Assembly: GCA_964019425.1 (NCBI GenBank)
Contig: OZ025790.1
Location: 1,364,001 to 1,428,000 of the forward strand
DNA length: 64,000 bases
Direction: 5' to 3'
Source of the DNA: Flectonema sp. DT1601
Taxonomy: Eukaryota; Euglenozoa; Diplonemea; Diplonemida; Diplonemidae
Shown piece by piece: positions 31,419-40,760 of this stretch. Numbering within the stretch: position 1 is the first letter of the stretch; every line of letters begins with the position of its first letter. Below the pieces are notes generated by a model. That model was given only the letters and a program-made list of their open reading frames with translations. It was not told the DNA's origin and did not search any database. The position numbers and the translations under genes are program-made.

Positions 31419-33056
31419 ATGCCTGACGCTGTGAGAGTAATTACCAGAATCCGACCGCTTCAAGAATCAGATGACTATCACTGTTGTGTTCCAGGTGTGT
31501 CTGGAAATAGCGTCATATTAAAAACATCTGATGGAGACCGAGAATACTCGAATGATATTGTTTTTGGTAGTTCTTCAGATCAAAGAGATGTTTTTGGATG
31601 CATAGGTCCAGACGTGATCGATTGTTTATTTGATGGAAGAAACGCATCCGTGATTGCCTACGGTCAAACTGGTAGTGGAAAGACTCATACTATGATAGGA
31701 AGTAAAAAGAATCCAGGAATCATTCCAAACCTTTTGAATAACATATTGGCAAATTGCACTGAGGGATGCTCAGTTCACATTAGAGCTGTTCAGGTTTATA
31801 ATGAACTGGTTTTGGATTTGTTTGACTGTGCTCCGTCAAACAAACGACTGCCTCTGAAGTTGAGGGAAGTGATGAAAGGAGTTTTTGTTCCGGAATCTGC
31901 GACTAGGAAGTTACTGTTACCGGGACAGGCTTTTGAAATTCTTTCGAAAACTTCTCAGAATAGAGAAGTGGCGAAGACTAACATGAATACGAACAGCAGT
32001 AGATCACACACCGTCTATATGATCGATTTGGCTCAAGAAGCACCTGAATTGTGTGGAGAATTAATATCGACGTTATATTTGGTTGACTTAGCTGGGTCTG
32101 AGAACGCTAATCGAAGTGGAGTTACAGGTCCACGTCTACAAGAGACTTCCAACATCAATCGGTCCTTAGCAGCTTTGAAAGGAGTAATGGGAGCACTTGC
32201 AGCAGGTGAAACCTTTACACCGTACAGAGATAGTGTTTTAACAAAGTTACTAAAAGATTGCATGGGTGGAAATGCAAAAACAACATTGCTGTGTTGTGTC
32301 TCTTCGTCGAAAGATGATGAAATTGAAACGAGAAGCACTCTCGAGTTTGGATTGTTGTCTCAGAAGGTAACCACGTTCGTTTCAAGAAATATTAGGAAAA
32401 GTTATCCTCAATTAAAAAACGAGATCGATCTAGTTCAGTCAATATTATTAAACCTGCGATCTGACATTTCCGTTTTAGAAAATAAATTACCCACCGAATG
32501 CAACACCATTCGAGGGATTCCTCGTACTTTTATATGTCCGCTGACTTCAGCATTGACACCTAACGTCACCGTTATGAAAGACCCGGTCATCGCCTCGAAC
32601 GGTAAGACGTATGAGTCGGAGGCTTTGAAGAGGAAATGGTTACGGAGTGACTCCAAGGGTGATATCAAACCAGTTGCAGGGATTTTGAATCTCCCTGATC
32701 CGGTCACCGATATGCTGTTTTTTAAAAATAAGAATTGTTGTTCTCAGATTGCTACCTGGAGAATAGAGAGACTTTGGCCTTCTGATGTCCTTCGTTTGGT
32801 ACTGGAATATTCAACACCTGAAATCACACTAGCTAGTAGATTAGTGTGTAGTACATGGGAAAGAGGAACCAAAGAAGAAGAGTTCTGGTCAACAATACTA
32901 CAGCGAGACTATCGTAATTACCCTCCACCATCCAATACTAAACTAGGTTGGAAGTCGTGGATGAGACAATATTTTCGCGCATGTGGATCCAGACCGAAGA
33001 GCTCCGCAGGAACAGGTCGCAGTACTGTTTTTGGTCTTCGATTGGCTGCTCCATAA
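31419..33056 (+). CDS. Kinesin motor fused to U-box and F-box-like region
   Basis: 545 residues, one exon. Residues ~5-325 are a complete kinesin motor: P-loop GQTGSGKT (82-89), switch I NTNSSRSH (190-197) and switch II DLAGSE (223-228). Residues ~367-430 fit a U-box (E2-binding, E3 ligase type): IPRTFICPLT, then VMKDPVIASNGKTYES, KRKWL and ILNLPDPV. Residues ~450-497 resemble an F-box: IERLWPSDVLRLVLEYST, ASRLVCSTWE, FWSTILQRDY. Motor and U-box are firm; the F-box is likely. Such a protein could place a ubiquitin ligase on microtubules. I know of no named kinesin family with this layout. The first methionine follows an acceptor at 31394 and an A run. The stop is followed within ~20 bases by an rRNA fragment. 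Confidence 0.88.
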   Translation: MPDAVRVITRIRPLQESDDYHCCVPGVSGNSVILKTSDGDREYSNDIVFGSSSDQRDVFGCIGPDVIDCLFDGRNASVIAYGQTGSGKTHTMIGSKKNPGIIPNLLNNILANCTEGCSVHIRAVQVYNELVLDLFDCAPSNKRLPLKLREVMKGVFVPESATRKLLLPGQAFEILSKTSQNREVAKTNMNTNSSRSHTVYMIDLAQEAPELCGELISTLYLVDLAGSENANRSGVTGPRLQETSNINRSLAALKGVMGALAAGETFTPYRDSVLTKLLKDCMGGNAKTTLLCCVSSSKDDEIETRSTLEFGLLSQKVTTFVSRNIRKSYPQLKNEIDLVQSILLNLRSDISVLENKLPTECNTIRGIPRTFICPLTSALTPNVTVMKDPVIASNGKTYESEALKRKWLRSDSKGDIKPVAGILNLPDPVTDMLFFKNKNCCSQIATWRIERLWPSDVLRLVLEYSTPEITLASRLVCSTWERGTKEEEFWSTILQRDYRNYPPPSNTKLGWKSWMRQYFRACGSRPKSSAGTGRSTVFGLRLAAP

Positions 33057-33072
33057 AGCAGTAGTTGTTAAG

Positions 33073-33250
33073 ATTGCCTAGATAGGACGAAGCCGAGGGA
33101 AGCCATTGCGGTGTTGACGTGCAAATCGCTCGTCAAAGCTGGGTATAGGGGCGAAAGACCCATCGAACCATCTAGTAGCTGGTTCACTCCGAAGTTTCCC
33201 TCAGGATAGCTGGAACCATAAAAGGAGTTACGCCTAATGATTACTGGAAG
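33073..33250 (+). rRNA. Stray fragment of large-subunit rRNA
   Basis: The sequence follows the universally conserved LSU domain II core: GGACGAAGCC, TTGACGTGCAAATCG, GGGTATAGGGGCGAAAGAC, ATCGAACCATCTAGTAGCTG and CCGAAGTTTCCCTCAGGATA. It has the cytosolic-type sequence and the sense orientation. Past 33214 only a weak match continues (TAATGATTAC against LSU GAATGATTAG). Only ~175 bases of the ~3.5 kb molecule are present, 17 bases after the kinesin stop. CGATTGGCTGCTCC occurs on both sides (33041-33054 and ~33306-33319), like a target-site duplication. It is probably an inserted rRNA copy within the kinesin 3' UTR, not a working rRNA gene. Confidence 0.85.
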
Positions 33251-33287
33251 GTGGCTCCTGTTTCCAAAAGAAGAGGACGGCAAGACT

Positions 33288-33320
33288 TTCATTGCCGTCG
33301 ATCCGATTGGCTGCTCCGCA
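33288..33320 (+). repeat. Echo of the kinesin 3' end flanking the rRNA insert
   Basis: CGATTGGCTGCTCC here repeats the last coding bases of the kinesin (33041-33054) exactly. Upstream, AAAGAAGAGGACGGCA loosely resembles the kinesin's 33000 region. It is either a target-site duplication or a decayed copy of the gene end. Confidence 0.6.
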
Positions 33321-34098
33321 AGTTTACGTTTTGTGCCAAAACTCTGTTGAAACAAGCAATTGAAAACTCGTATTTGACGAGTTTTTTTTTTCTTTTCTTT
33401 TTCTGTCATATTTGTTCGTTCAGATTTACTCTGTCTCTCTCTTTTTTTTTTTTTTTTTTTTTTTCCCTAGCCTAAAAAAAACCGGTGGCCAACCAACCAG
33501 CCAACAGCAAAAAAAAAAAAAAAAACTAATTTTATGGTGGCTGCTTTCCCTCTCACACGACTAGCTTGATGTTTTCTTTTTTTTTTTTAAATTTTGACAA
33601 ACCCTTTACTTGATAATACGTTATCAATTTAACCCTACCCGGTGGTGTTTTTTTCTCCTTTTTTTTTTTTTTTTTAGTCACCCACTACACTCTGTGATGT
33701 TATAATTTTGCTTAATCAAGCTATTCGTATTTGTCGTTCATTTTTCGGAATTATTTTATTCGGGTTATTTCTGATTGCTGATGTTTTTTTTTTAAAATTT
33801 AGACAACAACAACAACAAAACAATAGCACAATGTATGTAATGGAACTTTACGAAATGGTAATGAACATTCTAACCTTTTCGCATAAACATGTTTCTTCTT
33901 CTTCTTCTACTACTACAAATCGGTTTCATTGTTAATTTCGAATCACAAGGATCGTATTTTTTTTTTTTTTTTTGTCCGTGAAAGTGACCATCACTTCATT
34001 ATAAAAAAAAAAAGAAATGTTCATGACACTTGGGTTTGATTGCCAGCTTTCTTCTGTTTCGTTTTTATGATGTAAGAATTATTTTTTTTTCTTCAGAT
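33321..34098. other. Intergenic stretch with homopolymer runs
   Basis: No credible gene. T runs lie near 33440, 33659 and 33958. It ends in a strong acceptor, TTTTTTTTTCTTCAG, at 34096. Confidence 0.55.
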
Positions 34099-34188
34099 AA
34101 TGAAGTTGTTGACAGCGGTGTACCGTGATGCAGGTACAGACACAAAGGTGTCGACATGGAGACTGGCGCGTAAGGCGGCGGATACATA
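34099..34188 (+). CDS. 29-codon ORF echoing the next gene's N-terminus
   Basis: ATG lies three bases after a strong acceptor (ending 34096) and TAA is at 34186-34188. The DNA AATGAAGTTGT...ACAGCGGTGTACC, then GCAGGT, is shared with 34317-34350 inside the next gene. The peptide (TAVYRDAG, then WRLARKAADT) resembles that gene's TAVYHAGQGG, then YRELVKKAGT. It is either a remnant of a tandem 5' duplication or a short upstream ORF; expression is unproven. Confidence 0.35.
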
Positions 34189-34277
34189 ATTGTGTTTATG
34201 ACTCACTGTCTATATGCATAATAACCACATTAAAAAAAAAAAAAAAAACTTCAGAACACAACAGATGACATCATCGA

Positions 34278-35906
34278 ATGAAACGGTCAGTCCTCCCTCT
34301 GTTGGAACAGTTTGCGAATGAAGTTGTAACAGCGGTGTACCACGCAGGTCAAGGGGGGTATCAAAAATTACGATGGTCAACAGACACCAATTATCGGGAA
34401 TTAGTAAAGAAAGCAGGTACTTGGCAGAATATGAAGCTACTACTGGAGACGCAAGACTGCCCAACCCCTTTACAGATTAGTAGGGATACTGCTAAACTTA
34501 AGATTCGTCTTGAAGACAAGGCAGTGGCTAATTTAATATCGGAAGTTAGACTGAATATCAAGGAAGAGTTAAATCAAGTGAAGAGACGGAAGATGTTGCA
34601 CACGGAGGGAATCCAACTCCAATGGCATGCCAGACAATATCATATTTTTGGTCAATCGAGTGTTACTTCTTTCATTGCGTGTTGTTCAGAGGTGCCTGAT
34701 ATGGAACTTGCTCTGAATACTGCTGATCTTCTAGGGAGATATCCAGTTTCTGTTTCAGTTTGGAGATCGTTGTTAGTCACAGCAAGGGAATCAAAAGATT
34801 TCACTGAAGCAACCAACATAATTGCTAACTTGTCACAACCGAATTCAAAGCTTTTAAAAGTTTACTTGCAATGTGCAGTTGCGACTAATCAGTGTGAGAA
34901 AACGATACTAGAAATTTTACAAAATATACCTCAGTCAACCTTCACTATCGAACATGCGGAAATAGCCCTGAAGGGAACCAATTCGTTGGAAAACTTTAGA
35001 TTGGTCCAGCAATTTATTTATGATAATAATCAGAAAGCTTCATCAAAAATTGACAAACACGCGATTCGAATTCTTTTAAAGTTTGGTAAGGTTTCCGAAT
35101 GTGAAGAAATAGCAGCCCTTCAACGTGTTATAAGTAACGAAGTCCACGGTCAGTTGAGAATGATGGTACCTAAAGGGATGACATGGATAAATAGAGTTCT
35201 CAGTGAGTCAGGCTTAAAAATAAATTATGGAAAAGGAAGTGTTGTTGAGAACAAACAAGAAGAAGTTGTCGATCAAAATCAATTTGAAGATAAAAAGATG
35301 TTAGCAACTGTCAGTGTTGGTCAAGGTGCTTTCGCAACAGCACTGGCGATGAAAGCATCACCAGCAGCGGTAACTGTTCCATTCGCAGCACCAGTTGCAA
35401 TGTGCAGTGCAGTTGCAGGATCTGGTCCGAACAGGGATAAGTCAACGATAACAACAGCTTCACTAATCGGTTCTGCAGCTTGGGCAGGTGCAGCCCTAGC
35501 AGGAACACCACCAGTAGCTGCTGGTGTTGTTGGTTCTCTTATTTCGTATTCAACAGCCAGAATGCTTTCGTTAAAACGCCCAACAGATTCTCCTCCTTCA
35601 GTCATTCAAAAAATATTGAAATTCGGTAACACAGTTTATGAAGGTCGTTTTCGGGATGTGGTTTCGATTCTCACTTCATCACCAATTCCTTTATATATCA
35701 AACTTATCTCAGATTTTCAAAAAGATCTTACAAAGTCTGACAGCAAGTACTCAATCTCTGTTGAAGAACCCGCCCTCAGTAAGACAAAGCTTCTCAGAAT
35801 ATCTGATGACGTGTTAGATAAAACCTTAGAGTGGATTAAAGAAAAGACATTCAAAGTTGTTAAGGATAGAGACGTGTTTGTATTTACAGTTTATTTTGTG
35901 AAGTAG
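34278..35906 (+). CDS. Unknown 542-residue protein with Ala/Gly-rich hydrophobic segment
   Basis: The N-terminal ~330 residues look all-helical, with repeated amphipathic stretches that could be short helical repeats (for example ADLLGRYPVSVSVWRSLLVTARESKDF, given in parts: ADLLGRYPVSV and WRSLLVTARESKDFTEA). Residues ~345-435 are strongly Ala/Gly/Val-rich (GQGAFATALAMKASPAAVTV, then SLIGSAAWAGAALAGTPPVA), enough for two or three membrane-inserting helices. The C-terminus is mixed. No family was recognised. The start is uncertain: an acceptor ends at 34254 and the first ATG after it (34265) opens a 17-codon overlapping upstream ORF, while the long frame begins at 34278 just after an in-frame TGA. 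The next gene begins 155 bases downstream. Confidence 0.72.
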   Translation: MKRSVLPLLEQFANEVVTAVYHAGQGGYQKLRWSTDTNYRELVKKAGTWQNMKLLLETQDCPTPLQISRDTAKLKIRLEDKAVANLISEVRLNIKEELNQVKRRKMLHTEGIQLQWHARQYHIFGQSSVTSFIACCSEVPDMELALNTADLLGRYPVSVSVWRSLLVTARESKDFTEATNIIANLSQPNSKLLKVYLQCAVATNQCEKTILEILQNIPQSTFTIEHAEIALKGTNSLENFRLVQQFIYDNNQKASSKIDKHAIRILLKFGKVSECEEIAALQRVISNEVHGQLRMMVPKGMTWINRVLSESGLKINYGKGSVVENKQEEVVDQNQFEDKKMLATVSVGQGAFATALAMKASPAAVTVPFAAPVAMCSAVAGSGPNRDKSTITTASLIGSAAWAGAALAGTPPVAAGVVGSLISYSTARMLSLKRPTDSPPSVIQKILKFGNTVYEGRFRDVVSILTSSPIPLYIKLISDFQKDLTKSDSKYSISVEEPALSKTKLLRISDDVLDKTLEWIKEKTFKVVKDRDVFVFTVYFVK

Positions 35907-36060
35907 CGAAGATTTTTTGTTATTTGATAATTTAGGTTTTCTGTCAAAAACCCTTTTTTTTTTTTAAAAGTTACTTCGTATGACAGCTCCAATCAGATAT
36001 TGAGAAGCGAGTCATGCTGAATTTAATTTTCCAAAATCAGGTCACCCCCTGTCACCATCA

Positions 36061-39000
36061 ATGTGTATGGAATCTGATGACGTCATCGTATCGTATCGTG
36101 ATATAGTCTTGCCTTCGTTTGACAAAGTTGATCAAATTTCTGTTGTTCATAGTTCGATAATCGATTTATGGCCGAAAGGAGGAAAGAAAAATGATCTCAA
36201 AGTTAAATACGAAATCACCGGCAATCTGATAAATGAGATCATAACAACCTCATGTGGATTGCTGTGTGGGATTGAGAACTCTACGTGGGATGTGGTAGTC
36301 AGACTTCAGTCTGAAAAAAAACCACGAGACGAATTCATTTCAGCAGCTGGTATTATTCAAAACCTCCTAACAAGTTACATGTCCAACAGTAAAGGTTCAT
36401 ACCAAAACTGGATGCTGTCTCCTGGATTGCCAGGAGGTATAAGCAACATTTGTGTCACCATCATTATAAAGAAAGCAACTGGAATGTCAGCCATCAGTGA
36501 TGTTGATGTTATTCATAAAAAGTGTATCGAGTTGCTTCCACTCAACTGTGATTTCAATACTTTGGTGTTGGTTTGGTGTAGGGCAACGGAAATTAAATTA
36601 ACGTGTGCTGAACTTGAAAAACTGTCGTCATCGGATGAGGTAAGGCAAATTATTAAGAATGTAAAAATGATCAACATCCCAAACAGAAATCACTGCTGGA
36701 AAAATCAGTTTTTTTTAGATGAAATATTCAGACTTACAATAACTGAATGTCCAGCATCGGGGTTGCATGCGATTCTGTGTGGAGAAGAGAATGTTCTTCT
36801 TTCACAAGATTACTTAATTGAAAGGCCAAGACTCTTGTTTAAAAAGGGACTCATCCGGAATCGAACCCACGTTTCTTGGTTTCAAATTTTCAGTAATTTC
36901 CCTCCGCACTATTGTATTCCTGAGAAGGTACAACTTAAATTGGTTAAAGCAGTTTCTGATGACGACAACAACTCCGAAACCTCCCCAACAGAAGAGCATT
37001 TTATGAAAATACTGGAACTCTTATCCAAGTGTTATGAATCATTTTTCGAACACAACGCTGACAAATTCCGACCTGACATAATTTTTGACTCCACCGAGAA
37101 TCGAACTGGATATAAATTTTTTACTAATAAGTTATTATTGAAGTGTGGGTGTAAAATTGAGAATAAAGTGTTTCTGGATGTTCTAAAATTGATTAGAAGG
37201 CAACAGCTTTGTGTGTATTGTTTTTCAGATTTGATCGATCTTATATGTGAATTAGAAATCGTAAAAAGATTATTACGACCGAATAGCCTACTCAACAAGG
37301 ATGTCTTCAGCAATCAATTAGAAATTCCTTGCAGTAACACAGAAATTTTTCAACTTCTTGAAAAGAATTCTATAAACGGAAAAGCAACTTGCAATCTAAG
37401 TTCGTATTTTAAAATAAAAATATCACTAAACAGCGTTCCGACGTTGGTGTGGTTATCGACGGCCAGACTCAGCAACATGGTTTCTAACGGGGGAGTGTGT
37501 TTTATTGAAGCGATGACAATGGCAAATAGTGTACTGAATAACTTCGATGATGATGAAATAAAAAACGGAATTTTTTCATCGTTGAGAAGGATATGTTGTT
37601 TTACAGATATCAAAAAAGTAACAACCCCAGAGCAAGTTTCAGTGATTGGTGAGGTGCTGTTGTCTATATCAAATTTAAAAAACTTATTATATGAAAAAGA
37701 ATCATCTATTTCCCTTTGGAGTTGTCTGAAAGAAATTTCAAACCCAAGCCATCCGTTGTCGATAATTGAATGCTGGAACATCTTAAAAAAAAATCTAATC
37801 TCAGTTGTAATTGAAAAAGGTCTTCATTTGAACATCAACTCTGTACTGGAACGACCTAAATTTAATCAGGTGTTGTTCATTTATAGTGAAATATGCTATG
37901 CTGATAATTTATTCAGCAAAGTTTCAAGGGGAGGTGCTGTAACTCCTGAACTTTGGAAGCAGTACACGAACATCAGTTACTTTAATAGGAAGGAAATGGG
38001 AATCGTAAAGTATCCTGAGTTCACTTCAGCAATATATAATTTATCTAAGATGGTGTCGGTGAAGTATCCCGTTGGTGATTATTCAGACGGAATACGTCTT
38101 TATCACTCTGGTCAATTGAAGGGTATCGGATTGTTATCTAACTCAGAATTTTTTGACTACTCAGAACCTCACGTGAGAGAAATTCAAATTGCGATAAATA
38201 GCAATTCGATGATGTCACTAGATGGTAAACATAAATGGAAAATAATACACAAAGAGGGATCAACAGTCAGTGAGATCCAGTCGGTGTTGGACGAAATTGG
38301 AGGGCAATCTACGAAAAGAGTTATGAAATTAGTAATTCCGATATCATCGATGCCGCAAACTATCGACCAACTCATCAGAGTTATTGGGTTCAGTAAAATG
38401 TTAAATAACAACTCGTTAGTTTTAAAGTATGCATCACACCATCCGAGTGTGTTGGGTCTTTCAAAGGGTTTCAACGATGATTATTTGACCTCAATTTGTA
38501 ACGTTATTTCTGATGAGATAAACACCTCCAACTCAGTCAGTCTTAATAATTGTAATACTCCAGAAGAGAAATGGTTTCTGTTGTGTAGATTACTTCTCAC
38601 GTCCTACGCGGAGAATGATTTTCACGGATGTCATTCACAGATGGAAACTATTTTTAAATCAGTTGATAAAAAACAATTTGATATTTACACGATGAGTAGT
38701 AGATGGCTTGGGATGGTTTATGATGTCGAATTATTTTATTCTATACTAGTAAAGGTAATGATGGATTGTTATGGGTTTTCAACTAGAGAAATCGAACCAA
38801 AAGAAATCCCGACAGACATTGGACAAAAACAATTTTTTAAAAATAAAAAAATATCAAAATCGACTCGTTCAGTAAAAAGAAGCACAATTTCTATGCCCAC
38901 GCCACCAACAGAAACAATGCCATCTCTGACTCCAATTGTCGGGAGGGGTGCTTCGTTTTTAATAAGAATATCGTATTTAGAGCTCTGCTGGCATCTACAA

Positions 39001-39552
39001 CCATCATCAGTCATTGAGTCGCCACTCTTATGGATCGATCCACTCACTCTTATCCCGTCATTAGAAGAAGTGGAATTGTCAATATCACTTTTTAGAAAGG
39101 TACAACAAAACTATCAAACGTACTTTAATGAGATCAACTGTTTGGGTGGAATGTTTGACGTAGTTTGCATATCAAAGTTTATTGCGACCACATTCGGATC
39201 TGATGAGACTGAAGCGTCGGTTTTTTTTAACGACAAGAGAACTGGTTTAACTCAAACTGATTACCTGTTGTATCGTTCCTGGATTGATTTAGTTAGTTTT
39301 GTATTCGATTTGATAGACGTCACTCACGTTGGGGAGTTGAGTAGTACGGTACTTTGTAGGTATCTTCTTGATCACCAACTTGGTGAAATTATTTCAAATT
39401 TTGGATCAGTCTCGGATAAGCCGACGTGCCATTATCAAATTCCTTTCTTAGACCACCACCTGCCGGGGTTTTTGACGAAATCAGACTTCTCGTTGTTTCT
39501 GACGACGGTTGCTTTTAAGAATGGAAATCCTCTTTTAGAAGAACAGCCTTGA
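36061..39552 (+). CDS. Unknown 1163-residue protein
   Basis: One long exon with no membrane segments or low-complexity tracts until a Lys/Ser-rich patch (KNKKISKSTRSVKRSTISM) around residue 925. Composition is that of a large soluble helical protein with many Ile, Ser, Asn and Cys. No catalytic motif or repeat was recognised. The leader acceptor CCAAAATCAG ends at 36040, leaving a 20-base leader. Clean in-frame coding over 3.5 kb without any homopolymer over 9 bases supports a real gene. It follows another unknown gene by 155 bases, the tightest spacing in the window. Confidence 0.75.
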   Translation: MCMESDDVIVSYRDIVLPSFDKVDQISVVHSSIIDLWPKGGKKNDLKVKYEITGNLINEIITTSCGLLCGIENSTWDVVVRLQSEKKPRDEFISAAGIIQNLLTSYMSNSKGSYQNWMLSPGLPGGISNICVTIIIKKATGMSAISDVDVIHKKCIELLPLNCDFNTLVLVWCRATEIKLTCAELEKLSSSDEVRQIIKNVKMINIPNRNHCWKNQFFLDEIFRLTITECPASGLHAILCGEENVLLSQDYLIERPRLLFKKGLIRNRTHVSWFQIFSNFPPHYCIPEKVQLKLVKAVSDDDNNSETSPTEEHFMKILELLSKCYESFFEHNADKFRPDIIFDSTENRTGYKFFTNKLLLKCGCKIENKVFLDVLKLIRRQQLCVYCFSDLIDLICELEIVKRLLRPNSLLNKDVFSNQLEIPCSNTEIFQLLEKNSINGKATCNLSSYFKIKISLNSVPTLVWLSTARLSNMVSNGGVCFIEAMTMANSVLNNFDDDEIKNGIFSSLRRICCFTDIKKVTTPEQVSVIGEVLLSISNLKNLLYEKESSISLWSCLKEISNPSHPLSIIECWNILKKNLISVVIEKGLHLNINSVLERPKFNQVLFIYSEICYADNLFSKVSRGGAVTPELWKQYTNISYFNRKEMGIVKYPEFTSAIYNLSKMVSVKYPVGDYSDGIRLYHSGQLKGIGLLSNSEFFDYSEPHVREIQIAINSNSMMSLDGKHKWKIIHKEGSTVSEIQSVLDEIGGQSTKRVMKLVIPISSMPQTIDQLIRVIGFSKMLNNNSLVLKYASHHPSVLGLSKGFNDDYLTSICNVISDEINTSNSVSLNNCNTPEEKWFLLCRLLLTSYAENDFHGCHSQMETIFKSVDKKQFDIYTMSSRWLGMVYDVELFYSILVKVMMDCYGFSTREIEPKEIPTDIGQKQFFKNKKISKSTRSVKRSTISMPTPPTETMPSLTPIVGRGASFLIRISYLELCWHLQPSSVIESPLLWIDPLTLIPSLEEVELSISLFRKVQQNYQTYFNEINCLGGMFDVVCISKFIATTFGSDETEASVFFNDKRTGLTQTDYLLYRSWIDLVSFVFDLIDVTHVGELSSTVLCRYLLDHQLGEIISNFGSVSDKPTCHYQIPFLDHHLPGFLTKSDFSLFLTTVAFKNGNPLLEEQP

Positions 39553-39812
39553 TGAGATTTTCATTTCTCGATTTGATACATTTTTTGTTATTCATTTACA
39601 CACCGTTTAGAGAGAAGAGATGTGGTCAATTTGAGATCATTTTATATAAATTTTCCTCCATCCAGATCTGTAGTACGTGGCCCCTGAAACCCATATTCGA
39701 AAGCATTTAAACAACTGTTGGTCGTTTTATCCAGTTTCAAAGTTTTACTTTATATTTAGTAAGTTACCTTCCTTTAACCTTTTTCATCATCACAACCAAA
39801 CCAGAGCATGAA

Positions 39813-40760
39813 ATGAACGGATTTGTTCTGTTGGAGACGACGACAGGGTCACCTGTTCATTTTTCTGTTTGGAAGGAAGGTTTTGGTGTCAATGGCTTGC
39901 GGTCACACGTTGATCCAAGAATAACAGCAATTAGTATAGCTGGTCTGTTATCTGGAATGAGAATCAAAGAGCAATTCGCTTTTGGAGATGACATAGCAGG
40001 TGATCAGTTGGAATTCTGTGGTGGAGGTGTTCGGGTGGTTCAGAAATCATTTCCATCTGCGAACATGATGAGCATCGTCTCGGCTTCGGATGAGATTCCA
40101 ACAGAAGTAGCGCAGATGTTGGCGAAATCGATTGGTGAAAAATTTCTAGAAAAACATGAAGATGCGATCGAAAATGCTGCCAAAGGAGTCATCAAATCGT
40201 ATAAGAAATCAATGCGTCCCCTCGTAGCGACAACCATTTGGGATTCTATACAAACACTTAACAATAACCTACTCGCTGTAAGTAATCCCATTGCGGATAC
40301 TCCTTGGATAGCTACAGTTTATTCACCTGATTTATCATCTTCAATAAGAAAGTCATCTTGTATATCTTACACTAAAAGTGATACGTCCATTGTGATGAGG
40401 GATATTGTAGCATCTTCGGTTCTAAGTCAGACAAACGAGTCGATCGATATTTCGTATCCACTTCCTTGGATGCAACCAACCGTTTTAGAAGTTTTTATGC
40501 CAAAAGTATTACAGGTGGCGTTGACGGCTTTACGTTTAAATTCAACGTCGTTGCCATTAACCCCGTGTACCGCTTGTATCAAAGTATCTGAGAATATGGC
40601 GCTTGTTATTTTTACTCTCGGGGATTTTTATTTTATATTGCCGACGATGTCGTCGCAGTTCGATTCTACGCTCTTAAGCCACGTCATTGATGCAGAGGGC
40701 GGGGCTTTGCGGGAGATGCTGAAATTTGCGTCTGAAAATACCATACCCGCGGAACAATAA
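39813..40760 (+). CDS. Unknown 315-residue protein, possibly longin-like N-terminus
   Basis: The start MNGFVLLETTTGSPVHFSVW, followed by ITAISIAGLLSGM and later EVAQMLAKSIGEKFLEKHED, resembles the longin/roadblock-type folds of trafficking proteins (beta strand, glycine, strand, then a helix ending in 'la..i...F...y'). This is fold-level inference, not a family call. The C-terminal half is strand-rich (CIKVSENMALVIFTLGDFYF). The leader acceptor CAACCAAACCAG ends at 39804. A two-codon upstream ORF (ATGAAATGA, 39808-39816) overlaps the start codon, which could dampen translation. Confidence 0.65.
   Translation: MNGFVLLETTTGSPVHFSVWKEGFGVNGLRSHVDPRITAISIAGLLSGMRIKEQFAFGDDIAGDQLEFCGGGVRVVQKSFPSANMMSIVSASDEIPTEVAQMLAKSIGEKFLEKHEDAIENAAKGVIKSYKKSMRPLVATTIWDSIQTLNNNLLAVSNPIADTPWIATVYSPDLSSSIRKSSCISYTKSDTSIVMRDIVASSVLSQTNESIDISYPLPWMQPTVLEVFMPKVLQVALTALRLNSTSLPLTPCTACIKVSENMALVIFTLGDFYFILPTMSSQFDSTLLSHVIDAEGGALREMLKFASENTIPAEQ

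Noticed and set aside
36830-36865. tRNA-like B box on the minus strand (GGGTTCGATTCC)
   Set aside because: It lies inside a long coding frame and stems do not pair; judged coincidental.
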